The translations under genes were made by a program, and so were the position numbers. From NCBI GenBank assembly GCA_963082875.1, contig OY720101.1:7130001-7194000 (forward strand): a DNA stretch of 64,000 nt, written 5' to 3'. Source of the DNA: Corella eumyota (taxonomy: Eukaryota; Chordata; Ascidiacea; Phlebobranchia; Corellidae). The first letter of the stretch is position 1. Each line of letters begins with the position of its first letter. Below are positions 26,711 through 38,932 of the stretch, in pieces. The notes below the pieces were generated by a model. That model was not told the DNA's origin, searched no databases, and was given only the letters and a program-made list of their open reading frames with translations.

Positions 26711-28234
26711 CTAGATTTATTTGATAAATAAAATATGGTTCGAAATCATTTGATCATTTTTAAAATTAATCTTTATTAATAAATAAAATTATACATAAAC
26801 ATTACTTAATTATGAATATTAACTAAATAAATAAATTTAATATTACATAATCAATTATTAGACTAAAAACGTGGATAAGAAAATTTCGGAACAAAATTAT
26901 TTTAAAAGTTTTAAAATATCAATATTTAATTTTTTAATTAACAAAAGTAATTAAATATACTCAACAAACAAAAATTAATTTTTTAACCTAGTTTTAAGTT
27001 GTTTATATCAGAATATACATTAGACAAGTTTTAAATGCCTAAAATTGATTTTTTATTAATAAACAAGCATTTAAATGTAATAAACAAACAAAAATTATTT
27101 TTTTTAATATGTATTTTAATTAGTAATATTATAAAATACATTATATTAAATTTTAAATGCCTAATATCAAACTTTTATTTTTAATAAACAAACAAGAATT
27201 TAAATATAATAAACAAACAAAAATTAAATTTTTAATCCATTTTTGACTTATTAATATTATAACATATAACTGACCAAAATTTGAAAACCCAATAACGAAC
27301 TTTAAATTTTAATAAATAAACACCTATTAATTAGTAATTAGTGATATTTAAATCATCAAAATAGGAGGATTGAAACAGAATATGATAATAAACAACATAC
27401 TAAAATTTTAGAGATTTATATACACAAAATCAAAAGTTATTCGATTTCAAAATTCGGATTAGTAAGAATAAAAATAAAAATAAATATACGGACAATAACA
27501 ATATGTTTCGAAATCTAAGATTTCAAACCATAATTACACCTTATCTAAGAATATTACATATCTTTGATTTTTAATAAACAAACAAGCATTTATATATATT
27601 ATACAAATAAAATTAATTTTTTAACCCAGTTTTATGTTGTTAATATCAAGATATACATTTTACTAAATTTTAAATTCCCAAAATTGATTTTTGATTTTTA
27701 ATAAATAAACAAGCATTTAAATAAAATAAACAAACAAAAATTATTTTTTAAACATGTATTTTAAATACTAATATCATAAAATACATTATATTAAATTTTA
27801 AATGCTTAATATCAAACTTTAATTTTTAATAAACAAACAAGAATTTAAATATAATAAACAAACAAAAATTAAATTTTTAATCCATTTTCGAGTTATTAAT
27901 ATTATGATATATAACTGACCAAAATTTGAAAACTTAATAACGATGTCTAAATTTTAATAAACAAACACCTATTAATTACTAATTAATAATATTTAAATTA
28001 TCAAAATAGGAGGATTGAAACACAATATGATAATAAACAACATACTAAAATTTAAAAAAATTATATACACAAAATCAAAAGTTATTCGATTTCAAAATTC
28101 GGATTAGTAAGAATAAAAATAAAAATAAAAATAATAATAAATATACGGACAATAACAATATGTTTCGAAATCTAAGATTTCGAACCATAATGACAATAAC
28201 AATATGTTTCGAAATCTAAGATTTCAAACCATAA

Positions 28235-28660
28235 TAACTTTGTGAAATATTGTTCTTGATCTGGATATAAGTGTGTCTATAGAGAAATTCCCCCAAGTCT
28301 GTTTATATTTTTTTTTTATTATCTTAGAGTAAACGAGAAAAATGTAAAAAACGATCGCGTGCGCTATTCTTCGATCGCATGCGCTAAAGTAATTGTAATT
28401 TTTCTCTTTAAAATTTCGCAAAGTTTCTTTTTAATATCAACACGGAGAGGAAAAAAACCGCCTCATGCAAATAAAGAAAAATTAATAAAGTAGAATTTTT
28501 GACTTAAAAACATGTGAAATGTGCTCTTGTAGTTATAAAGTGGCACAGGTGCAAATTAACGATTTTAAAGTGCGCTTTTATTCAATTATGCGTACAGACT
28601 AAATTTACAATTAAATGAACAAATGGGACTGTTGTTAAAAAATTTATAGTACTTGCAAAG
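28235..28660. other. Module X, copy 1: end of the interrupted flank plus a unique segment
   Basis: The first 80 bp (TTTGTGAAATATTGTTCTTG onward) continue the lectin flank broken by array S1. Then follow two near-identical 14-bp direct repeats, CGATCGCGTGCGCT (28352-28365) and CGATCGCATGCGCT (28372-28385), unusually GC-rich for this locus, and an octamer-type ATGCAAAT at 28465-28472. No gene is supported; the only long frame has no domain. Confidence 0.5.
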
Positions 28661-29264
28661 AAAATATTTATTGTACAAGAATTGTTATTATGTTTACATC
28701 GTTTAAAGTATTATAGGTTCACATAAATGTTGTAAAAAAGTTATACATAATATTCATTTTAGGGGTAAATTTATCAAATTAATAATTTTTTGTTTACACT
28801 AATTTATTAACCAGGTTTCGTTGAAGGTATTCAAATTAAAATGTTTAAAATAAACACGGCTTACTATAATTTATTGGATTTATATTAAATAAAGTTGCCA
28901 ACCACAAATACATTTTTTGAAATTGCCGAAAAACGTGGTAGGCTATTAATGTTAACAAAAGCCAATTACTAATAAATAAACGCGAATAAAAGTATACAGT
29001 ACTTGGGCATAAAACATATATAAATGTTTGTATAGTTTCAAGACTTTGCTCTAATAAAGCGTTTTCTTTTAACTTTTTATGCATAGTCTATAGCTTTTGA
29101 AACTGACTTTAACGTGACAAAAAAGAGATATTTTTACTTCGCCGTTAAATGTTATATTAATTTCGTCTTTTAGTTTGTTTGTAAAAAATAAAATTCCTAA
29201 CACTATCAAAAAAATGTGAAAAATAGTAAAGAAAGAAAAACCAGTGCGTTAGTTAACAATAAAG
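28661..29264. repeat. Module R, copy 2
   Basis: Differs from copies 1 and 3 at diagnostic sites: TTACACTAATTTATT in place of CTGATTTATT, GAAATTGCCG for GAAATCGCCG, a C within the T run of GCGTTTTCTTTT, and TGTGAAAAATAG for TGTGGAAAATAG. These mark it as the Y-flanking type. Confidence 0.85.
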
Positions 29265-29443
29265 GTTTTTTGGTGTCCACTAAGTGCGCTTTGTGATCGA
29301 CTGAAGTATTTTCCGCCAATTATAAAGTTAAGCCAAAAAACATTGGTGCTTTAAATACCGAATGTTTATTTTGCAAAGCATGGCTTTGGCATTACAAATT
29401 ACAAAGTGAGTGCCACAACGAAGTGTGGCGGGTTTACTAGTAC
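29265..29443. repeat. Module Y, copy 1, unidentified 180-bp segment
   Basis: A segment of higher GC than its surroundings, between R and L, also at 58629 and 63462 but absent before L1. GGTTTTTTGG near its start and CCAAAAAACATTGG about 65 bp on could pair. No tRNA fold or other RNA family is recognised, and no protein is encoded. Confidence 0.5.
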
Positions 29444-32400
29444 TTAATATCGGTTAAAGTTAGCAATATTGGCAAATAAACCAATGTTAAGTAGGTGATA
29501 AAATGACAATATCATTAAAAGTCATTTAAATATTTTGTAGGGTAAAAAATAACAAAACAATTTTTCCCAACCATTTATTAAAATCTGAGTAAAAACACGT
29601 TGTTACACAAGCACAATAATAAATGAAAAAATATCTTTGTAAAATGTTGTTCTTTTTCTGGATACAAATGTCTAGAGAAATTCACCCAAATCTGTGTATA
29701 ATTGTTGAAACCTAATCAAAATAATTTTTTTTTAAATAGTTTGTTAAATATTTTCCTTTATGTCACATAAATATTGGTTTTTATTTTATAGACCTATACA
29801 GATTATTACAGTTTTTATCAGCCAAAGAAACAAATATATTTACATTATTTAATTAAATATCCTTTGCACATATAAAGTGCATAACCGTCCAGCAGGCAAT
29901 GTCATTCCAAAGTTGAGTTTCAGCTACCAATTCACCACAGTTTTCAACACCCCAGCTATTATTAGGTTCGCCCCAACGCCATGCAGTATAACTTAAAGCA
30001 GTTCCATCAATCCATTCCAACTCATCTTTGTGACCTTCAGAGTTTTCAATTCGGTGCATTCCGATATAATGTGTGTGGTGCTCACCTGAATTGAAAAGTC
30101 TAATATGTTACAATATTGATAAGACCGACTTATTCGACCTATACACGATTGTTTTAATTTACTCATTATAAATCAAATATTACAATATGTTTATATTCAA
30201 AAAATGCAATGTATATGTTAAAAACATACGGTGAATTGTGTGAAGCTGCTTTCTAAGGAAAGCTTGAATCCTATCAGTCTTGACCATGACCAGTGTGCTT
30301 CTTCTTTCAACGCAAGCATATATTGCGTTGTTAAAAGTGAGCTGAGATGTAGATATGTAATATTGCTGATCACCGTTTTTGTACCATGTTTCGACGATTG
30401 GGCTTGGCCCTGTTGATTAATATTAGTTTAACCGTAAATTTATGTTAATCTCTTTTAGTATAAATTTGGCAATTTTTTTTAAGTTTTGATAATTAAAATT
30501 TGTCTATTTTTATTTTTTGTTAACGTAAATTTCGTTGTTACAAAGGGTTTTACATCTTACTTGCGTTTCTTCGTTGGCAAATAAAATTAGTCGTTGCACC
30601 ACAATTAACGTCATTCCATTGTTGGGTTCTTGCTAATAGTTGACCACAATTTTCAGACCACCAAGCATTATTAGGTTCTCCTTCTGCCCAAGCAGAATAT
30701 ACCACCGTTGATCCGTCAATCCAAGTGATTATATTATGGGCGTTTCGTTCAAGGCCAATATAGTATTCCCTTGGTGTGTTTCCTAAAAGTAAAAAAAGGA
30801 AAAAATATAAAAACAAAATATAAAATAAAGAAATCTTTTTTTTTCTATTCAATTTGTTTCTAAACTTTAAAAAAATTTGTTACCGCTAATAGAACGAATA
30901 GTTTCAATGAGAAATGCTTGAATTTGATCGCTGTCAACCTTAACTAGTTTAGCTTTTCTCTCTTCGCATGCTAACTTGGCATTTTTCTGGTTCAGCTGCG
31001 TGTTTGAAAAGAAGTAGCCGTAATCGCCACTCGAATACCATTTATCATTCTCAGCACCTTTAACGCACAAGCTGCTAAGGCATAAACCGAAAACTACGAT
31101 CGCAAACGAATTCATTATAACAATATCTCACAATTTTTATTGAAACAAATCTGTCAATACGCAAAGTAATATAATCAAAAACCCCGTTTTGCTACTGAGC
31201 AAAGATTTAACATGTTTAACGTATTAGAACAGCTAATGATTACAATTTAGTAAAAAAGCATATTTTACTGCAATTTTATATATTGCTTTTACCACTTATT
31301 TCTTTACAGTGAAATAATTCCTTTAAAAGAATATTTTTATTCATTCAAAGTGAATTGTTTGATCAAAAATTGATACATAACATTGAACCGGGCGGCATTT
31401 TAAAGGCTTTTGCCGGATATCATCGGATATTTACATTTACGTTATTTAATTATTAAAATTTTTATCTAAACTTTAGTGTTTACATAACTTTTTGTCGAGA
31501 TTGGAATTTTTTAAAGTATTTTGTAAACATTGAAATTTTTTCATGAAGCTAACAATTGTTTGTGCATTACGTAAAATTGCATTTACATTTGTATCTGTTA
31601 TTAGTTGTAGTTTTAACTTGAAATTGCTACCAAGGAAGAACTGTAATAAATTGTGGTTTTGATTAGGCGTAGGCCTACGTTAGATAAATACATTTCATTA
31701 GCCTAACAAGTGACTCTATGATATTTCTAGTTTGTTTCTGGATTTTGTATTCACTTTTTTTTACTAAATCCAAGTAAATAATACATTGTTTTAATAGCAC
31801 AATAATAACTAAGTTAATATCTTTGTAAAATATTGTTCTTTTTTCAAATTAAAGAAGCAATTCATATTATAATTGTGAAAACTTTATAAAAATAAAGTTT
31901 GTTAAAATGTTAGTTTTTTTAGTAAGAGGGTAAACACTTTTTTATGTACACTAATTTGTTGGCTATTTAAAAAAAATGTTAAATAGTTTTAAGTACTTAC
32001 CAGTTGGTTTTTATGAAAATAAATTAAACTGGAACTGCGGGATTGACTTTGATAACTTTATCAAAACTTTTTAAAACGATAAGAAAAACATTTTCTTTTT
32101 TTGTGGTATATAATGGCTTTAAATTTTTTGTTATTATTTGCGGATTATTTGTTCATTAATTTTGTTCTTTACAATATACGTAAAATTTTTTACAAAATAA
32201 ATGTATATGGCTCACTTATAATAAGTAAAACTTAATTTAAAAAAAAATAAAAAGATTATTTAAATTTATATAAACGTATTTTTTTAGTTCTTTAACTGCA
32301 ATATCATAGAAAACGAATAGGTTTAATGTTGAAAAGGTATTTGTTAAATTAACCTTTTTTTAATCCTGGTTTGTTCACAAAATGAAAAGTTTTTGTTAAG

Positions 32401-33503
32401 TGTTATGAAATCAAGTTACAAACCTTTATGTTTTTGGTTCAAGATGCACCAATCTAAAATTGTCCTTAAGTGTGTACGTTCGCTAAGAATAGTATATCAC
32501 ACTATAGCACAATTTTCCATAACACATATTTAATTGTTAAAAAGGAAAATATAGTTAGCAGCAATTGTCAATATTTTATATGTTTTGTGTAAGCAACAGT
32601 TGTTGTTATAAAGTGGCAATCTAGTTAAAATGCGTTTATGCTTAAAACTTACCAATAATTTCTAATGGGAATTTGTAATGAGCGAAAATTCTCAAGTTTA
32701 TGTTTATATATTCCTTGATTGATGCTTGGAAAATTTTTTTATCGTAGCCTATAAGTTGATGCTTTTATCAGACTACCCTTTTATTATTGGTTTGTTTAAC
32801 AAAACTTTGTATTCTATACTATCACCAAATGGCAAAAATATTAAAGCCACAATTAAAATTAAAGCACTCAGCACTTGTGAGTTTAATAAATAAAAAAACC
32901 ACATAGTTTATGTTACTTAATTTTTCTACCTGTGATTTTAACTTGAAATTGTCACGAAGAAAAATTTGTAATAATTTGTGATATTAAACATTTAGCTAAA
33001 CCTTTTTTTCTTATTTTACATTCTGTGTGGCGTTAAAAAATTTTGTGGTTAATTAAATAGTGACCTTTTTTCTAAGTTACTATGGTTGATTTATTTGTTA
33101 ATAGACTACAACATACCAAAGGTTTAAAGTTAAGGCTAATGTCTCCCTATTTACGTATATTGAGATCGTTAAATTATACCCTTCACAGAACAAACCCCAA
33201 ATAAATATTCCACAACTGTAGGGTTGTGAATATTTCAAGTGCTAAACTTAAACTATTTTCAAGTGCTAAACTTAAACTGCATTTACATCTAGAAGTTAAT
33301 GAAAAATAATTTAAATTCTCTACGAGCGGCAATTTCATGGTTTATGGGTACATGTGTTAGAACTCTAAAGGTTTGTTAAAGCAAAAAAATAATTACACAA
33401 ATTTTAAGTCAAAACAATTTATCTTCTTCTATATAGTATATGGATTTCTAAATTTGGTGCGTTCCATCACAGAATAACTAAAATGAATTGCGACTCGAGT
33501 TTA
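29444..33503. repeat. Duplication module L, copy 2 (L2), a hybrid
   Basis: Matches L3 rather than L1 at scattered sites from its left edge to about 32780, then matches L1 rather than L3 from about 33215 on. About 31116-33503 is noncoding. The switch places the duplication breakpoint in this copy. Confidence 0.8.
29853..31115 (-). CDS. Secreted two-domain C-type lectin, gene 5
   Basis: Minus-strand exons are 31115-30884, 30782-30561, 30409-30230 and 30085-29853. I see no amino-acid difference from gene 3 in the coding exons; the differences by eye are in introns (for example GAATTG against GAATCG near 30090) and flanks, where this copy sides with gene 7. Length is 288 residues with intact lectin domains. 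Gene 6 is its head-to-head partner. If transcribed, genes 3 and 5 would double the dose of the same protein. Confidence 0.92.
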
Positions 33504-34107
33504 AAAATATTTATTGTACAAGAATTGTTATTATGTTTACATCGTTTAAAGTATTATAGGTTCACATAAATGTTGTAAAAAAGTTATACATAATATTCAT
33601 TTTAGGGGTAAATTTATCAAATTAATAATTTTTTGTTTACACTGATTTATTAACCAGGTTTCGTTGAAGGTATTCAAATTAAAATGTTTAAAATAAACAC
33701 GGCTTACTATAATTTATTGGATTTATATTAAATAAAGTTGCCAACCACAAATACATTTTTTGAAATCGCCGAAAAACGTGGTAGGCTATTAATGTTAACA
33801 AAAGCCAATTACTAATAAATAAACGCGAATAAAAGTATACAGTACTTGGGCATAAAACATATATAAATGTTTGTATAGTTTCAAGACTTTGCTCTAATAA
33901 AGCGTTTTTTTTTAACTTTTTATGCATAGTCTATAGCTTTTGAAACTGACTTTAACGTGACAAAAAAGAGATATTTTTACTTCGCCGTTAAATGTTATAT
34001 TAATTTCGTCTTTTAGTTTGTTTGTAAAAAATAAAATTCCTAACACTATCAAAAAAATGTGGAAAATAGTAAAGGAAGAAAAACCAGTGCGTTAGTTAAC
34101 AATAAAG
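33504..34107. repeat. Module R, copy 3
   Basis: Same diagnostic bases as copy 1 and joined to module P in the same way (AATAAAGTTAACTAACG), as expected for the product of the 22.68-kb duplication. Confidence 0.85.
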
Positions 34108-34939
34108 TTAACTAACGAATTTTAATGTGTTTACATCGTTAAATAAAATCGCGAAGGGTAAACAATATTATGGTAGGTAAACATTAAAGTTTTTCGTTAA
34201 TTAGTATTTCTTGTTTATCATACAGTAAGTAATACGACAAGTGGAATTTTGACTTTAACGAAAAATGATTGGAAAAATTTTTGGTTGTTTGTGGTACATT
34301 TATCACCAACAGCACAAAATTTTTCTTGCTTTAACGACCAAAAATGTTCCCTCCAAATGTCGAATTAGTGTGTTTAATAATGTTAGCCAAAGCATACTGA
34401 AAACTGTTAACACTTATATCGTAATAAAAATTTCTTTTTCCTTACTGGTAAAATTTTACACATTGCATCTTAGTATTCTGGATCTATCTATCAAGTGTTC
34501 CTTAATAATAAACATTAATAGTTGAAAAAGCATTTTTAATAAATATTTAAAAGCATTTGTTTAATGTTGTTAATACTATGTGCTAATATTCATTAAATTT
34601 AACTACTTTTTATTTTTTATTTTAAATCCAATATAAGAATTTTTTGCAGATGTCTAAACATATTTTAGACTTGGTGTATTTTAATTACAATTTTATCGCA
34701 ACGCTTTTTATTTAATAGTCCAGCATAAAACTTTAGATAAAATTTATATTAGAGAATAAAAACAAAATTTAATGTGTATGTAACCAAAAAATTTAAATGT
34801 TTATTTACCCGGAATTTTAACAAAATTCCAATACACAAAACTTCACAATTTATGTATATATTATATTTTGTCAAGGTTTCGAAAATTTTTAAACAATTAA
34901 TTCCAGAAAAGACAACATCCGCCATTACCAACGAAAGCC

Positions 34940-34946
34940 TATAAAA
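34940..34946 (+). promoter_or_regulatory. Candidate TATA box of lectin gene 6
   Basis: TATAAAA at the same distance from the ATG and in the same context as in gene 4. Confidence 0.45.
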
Positions 34947-35200
34947 CAGTGAACAAGTCGAGGCTAAATATCATTTATTGATCAAGATTTGACTTTAAGA
35001 TTAGAATGGTATTGGTTTAAGCAAAATTAAAAAAATGATTTTGTAATATTTTTTTAAATTAAATAAGTTAACTTAAAGCGATGAATTAAAACAAATAAAG
35101 TATAAAAATAATATTTTTTAAATTACTAATATTAACTTCTAATATTTTCATAGAATTTTTTTTATTAAATTTAAAACAAAAACCGTGTGGTATCGTTGCT

Positions 35201-36372
35201 ATGAATTCGCTTGCATTCGTAGCCCTTGTTTTATGCCTTAGCAGCTTGTCTGTTAACGCTGCTTTAAATGATAAATGGTATTCGTTCGGTAGTCACGATT
35301 ACTTTTTTTCAAATACGCAACTCAACCAGAAAAATGCTAAACTAGCATGCCACGAAAGAGGATCACATCTTGTCAAGATTGACAACGATCAAATTCAAGC
35401 CTTTCTTATTAAAACCATAAAGGCTAATCACGGTAGTAATTTTTCTTTGACTGTTCTTGTTTATATAAAAAATTACTTATCTTTTTGTATACCAAGTTAA
35501 AAAGATATTTTACTGGTTTAGAATTTTGTTTTTAATTTTGATTGAAAACTTTAAGGCAACGAACGTGTGGAATACTTTATTGGTCTTGAACGAAACGCTC
35601 ACAATATAATTACCTGGATTGACGGATCAACTGTGGTATATTCTGCTTGGGCAGAAAGCGAACCTAATAATGCTTGGTGGTCTGAAAATTGTGGACAACT
35701 ATTACCAATGACCCAACAATGGAACGACCTCAGATGTGATGCAACAATCAATTTTATTTGCCAACGAAGAAACAGAAGTATGCAATAAAACTAAATTTAA
35801 TATTATTAGTTAGTAATCTAACAAATACTTATTAACAGCCCCGAAACCTATCGTTGAGGAATGGTATAAAAACGGAAATCAACAATACTACATTTCTACC
35901 TCTCAGCTTACTTTTGACAACGCTATATTAGCTTGCGTTGAAAGAAGAAGCACACTGGTCATGGTCAAGACTGATAGAATCCAAGCCTTCCTTAGAAAGC
36001 AGCTTCACACAATTCACCGTACGTTTTCAGGATTTTAAATAAAAGTGCACTGTATTAAACTATCACAGTTATCTAAATACAATGTTTTGCCAGTAACTAG
36101 TATTATTATTAAAAAACTACATGAAACTGATTGATTTAGTTGAACATCACCGATATTATATCGGAATGCATCGAATTGAAAACGCTGAAGGTCACAAAGG
36201 TGATTTATATTGGATTGATGATTCTGCTTTGGATTATACAGCATGGCGTTGGGGTGAACCTAATAATTCCTGGGGTGTTGAAAACTGTGGTAACATGGTA
36301 GCTGAAACTCAACTTTGGAATGACATTGCCTGCTGGACAGTTATGCACTTTATCTGTGCAAAGGATATTTAA
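35201..36372 (+). CDS. Secreted two-domain C-type lectin, gene 6
   Basis: Exons are 35201-35432, 35556-35777, 35839-36018 and 36140-36372; the product is 288 residues. It shares G112S and R212L with gene 4 but has Asp at position 61 like gene 2, so the Val of gene 4 arose after the duplication or was lost here by conversion. The signal peptide, cysteines and both sets of calcium ligands are unchanged. Ser112 directly precedes EPN in domain 1; its effect on binding cannot be read from sequence. Confidence 0.93.
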
Positions 36373-36634
36373 GAAAGTAAACTCTAACGTAAATATTTTT
36401 TAAAACACAGTTAAAAATTTTTTTTTAACAGTTACAACTTAAAAAAACGACAGTGTTCACCTGTTTAAAAAATTGCATTTTAATATATTTTACTTTTATT
36501 TGTTTTCTAGAATACTGAAATGATCTGGGTGAATTGAAGTTTAATTGATTTTATTATTTGAAAAAGAAAAGATAATTTACAAAGATAGTATTTAATTTTA
36601 TATCTAGTTTTTTTTTGTTGTATACACAGACTTA

Positions 36635-36640
36635 AATAAA
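36635..36640 (+). terminator. Candidate polyadenylation signal of gene 6
   Basis: AATAAA in the same position and context as for gene 4. Confidence 0.4.
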
Positions 36641-38932
36641 TGGTAATGGGAAGTTATTTGTATATATTTGACTGAAAATTAGTAGCACTATTTTTTAGCT
36701 TAATAATAGGCTTTTTAAACCAAAAATGTATAAAGTTATATATTAAATAAGTTTTATAAACTGTCTATTTAAAAATCCTTTTAGTGGTTTTTGTCTGATT
36801 TACTGGAGTTCAAATTATATTATTTTAAATTGTTTGCGTTGGGGGCATATAAACTATTAAACACGCCAAGCATTTGTTTAAAAACAAAAAAATGTTTCAA
36901 AGTAGAAAAAAACTAATCGTACACTTTACTTAGTTTTTTAAAGATCAAAGTTTATCAAAGTTTAGTTTATAAGTTAATGCTTTTATAAGGCTACACTGCA
37001 TTTTTTAACATAACTTAGTATTCTACCATTTTCAAATGGCGAAAATATCAAAGCTACGTACGTTGCTAGTAAAATTAAAATAAAGTGGTCAACTAGTGGT
37101 ATTCCAAAGTATTACTAATTTTAGCTTTAAGCCAATCCTATTTACAAGCCGTTAGTTGAATTAAATCCTTTGCAATAGCACAAAATTAAAATAAATACTT
37201 CACAATTAAAGGTTTACAAAAATGTTTCAAACAAACTTTGAATTGTTGCTTTTGAATGTCCTAGTTAAGTTGTGATTACATCTGCATGTAACTGGTAATT
37301 TATTTTTTTAATTTTTAACAAAGAAAATATTTAAAGTTTATGTCCTAAACAAAAAAAGTTATAACACAAATATTAGGTCAGAACTCGACATTGACAAAGC
37401 AAAGGCAGCGTTTAAAATATAGCATCATTAACAAATATATCCTTTAATATTATTTATACTAATAGCATTATAATCATTTATATTTTTTTATAAATTATAA
37501 CGCTATTTGTTAAATACGCGCTAATATGTTTATCCTCAATTTTGAATCGTATTGCGGTTAATACTCTCATGCAATGTATTGCACCACATGTCGTAAAAGA
37601 ACTTTCTAGAACAGTCATTAGAACTGATTGTTATCAAAGAAAATCGTTACAATTTGGAAGAATTTTTATGTAAATTAGTTTTTACTGATATAATAGTTCA
37701 TTGTTAATCATGGCGGATCTTTCATTGACTGATTGGAATTTCTGGTAATTATTTTTTGTTCTTTGTAGTGTAAATATGTTACTAATCTGTTTTTTAAATG
37801 TTTAAAATATGTCATAATCTTTAACCACGTGCAAAACTTGCCAATAACATACATAGTCTTGGGGTATCTTAACAGTGTTTTTCAATGTTTTTTATAACAC
37901 ACTTTTAGAACTGTGATTGTTCACTTGGGTAGTACTGTTGGTTGACACTGTTTTTCTGTTAGATCTTACTGACTGGATATCAGGTATTTTAATATTGCTG
38001 TATTGTTAACTGCTATTTGTGTTATTTGATGTAGACTGTAATTTCTTATTTTTAACATGCTTGCTTACTATTGCAGTGAGTGAGCAGCTTACCTTATTGT
38101 GTCACACTGCCCATTAAGAGTTGAACACCTTTTTTAATACCTGGTATGTTTTTATTGATACTTGTAAATTTTGTTAATGGATCTACTTTTATGCCAAATA
38201 ACCTCTTATTAATGCATATAGACTATCGTTAGGTTTGTTATTCTTCTAGTGTTCACTACTGTTATTGTATCACTGTTTTTGCCCAATTTGCCAGTATTTT
38301 GAGTGGTTAGCATACTGTGTTGGTAAGCTTAATTTGTGCCTTACTATAGTTAATACCTGTGTAGTTATTGTTATCATATTTTTTGTATATTCACACGCGT
38401 TATTCGTTTCTTTTAGATACTTCGGGTACTAATTCTTGAACGTGGATGAAATTTGTGTGCCATTATTCGTGTTAAATACATGTAAACGAAGTGTTTTTTA
38501 TCCAAGAAGAGTTATTGCTGTAGTGTGCCTCTAAGCGCTACTTACTTTATAAGGCAAACGGCTATAGGCAGTTACAAATTTGTTGCCATATTAAATACTC
38601 CGGCATTTGACCACTAGGTGCTAGCTAAAGAGTATTTAACACTATTGAACAGAATATTCAAATTTCGTAATATATATTTTGATAGATTGATTGTGTCAAA
38701 CTATTAGGGAATATTTAACCTACCAGTCTCATTAGCTTAAAAACATGGTACTTATTATTTACTAACTAAATAAATAATTTTTTTTTGTAACTAAGCTGGC
38801 ATAGCTTTTGCAAAATATTCATAAAAGTTATATAATTATTTTTAGGTAAAAAAATTACAGAACAACTTTCCTCGATCATTTATTTAAATCTGAGTAATAC
38901 AACAAGTTGTTACACGCAAGCACAATTATAAA

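Larger units (their letters stand above)
16255..28234. mobile_element. Array S1 of HINE/Helentron-like non-autonomous elements
   Basis: About 12 kb of stacked related units. A unit opens with CTAGATTTATTTGATAAAT, soon followed by TATGGTTCGAAAT; openings lie near 16255, 17547, 17974, 18688, 19738, 20722, 21739, 22450, 24267, 25387 and 26711. Inside is a core of one to several about 127-bp tandem repeats (clear at about 16975-17390), then a block containing AGGAGGTTTGCGATTCGTTG, then an (AAT)n tract. Many units end in a palindrome finishing in ATTTCGAACCATA, the reverse complement of the opening motif. Subterminal inverted repeats, core tandem repeats, a microsatellite and a terminal hairpin are the known plan of HINE elements such as DINE-1 and mollusc pearl elements; that assignment is inferred. 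No Rep/helicase or transposase is encoded. The array interrupts a copy of the common lectin flank. Confidence 0.6.
34108..38932. repeat. Duplication module P, copy 2 (P2)
   Basis: Almost identical to P1 at a constant offset of 22678 bp. About 34108-35200 is the upstream region of gene 6; about 36373-38932 is AT-rich noncoding sequence in which I see no gene. Confidence 0.85.

Noticed and set aside
16255-28234. CRISPR-like reading of the regularly repeated array
   Set aside because: Unit lengths are hundreds of bases and variable, there are no short unique spacers or cas genes, and the window is eukaryotic.
28224-28421. Minus-strand 65-residue frame in module X
   Set aside because: Short, without a recognisable domain, partly made of array end sequence, and repeated only by the recent duplication.
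29265-29443. tRNA gene or tRNA-derived SINE in module Y
   Set aside because: No cloverleaf or clear A/B box promoter could be found by eye, and there is no poly-A or tandem tail.
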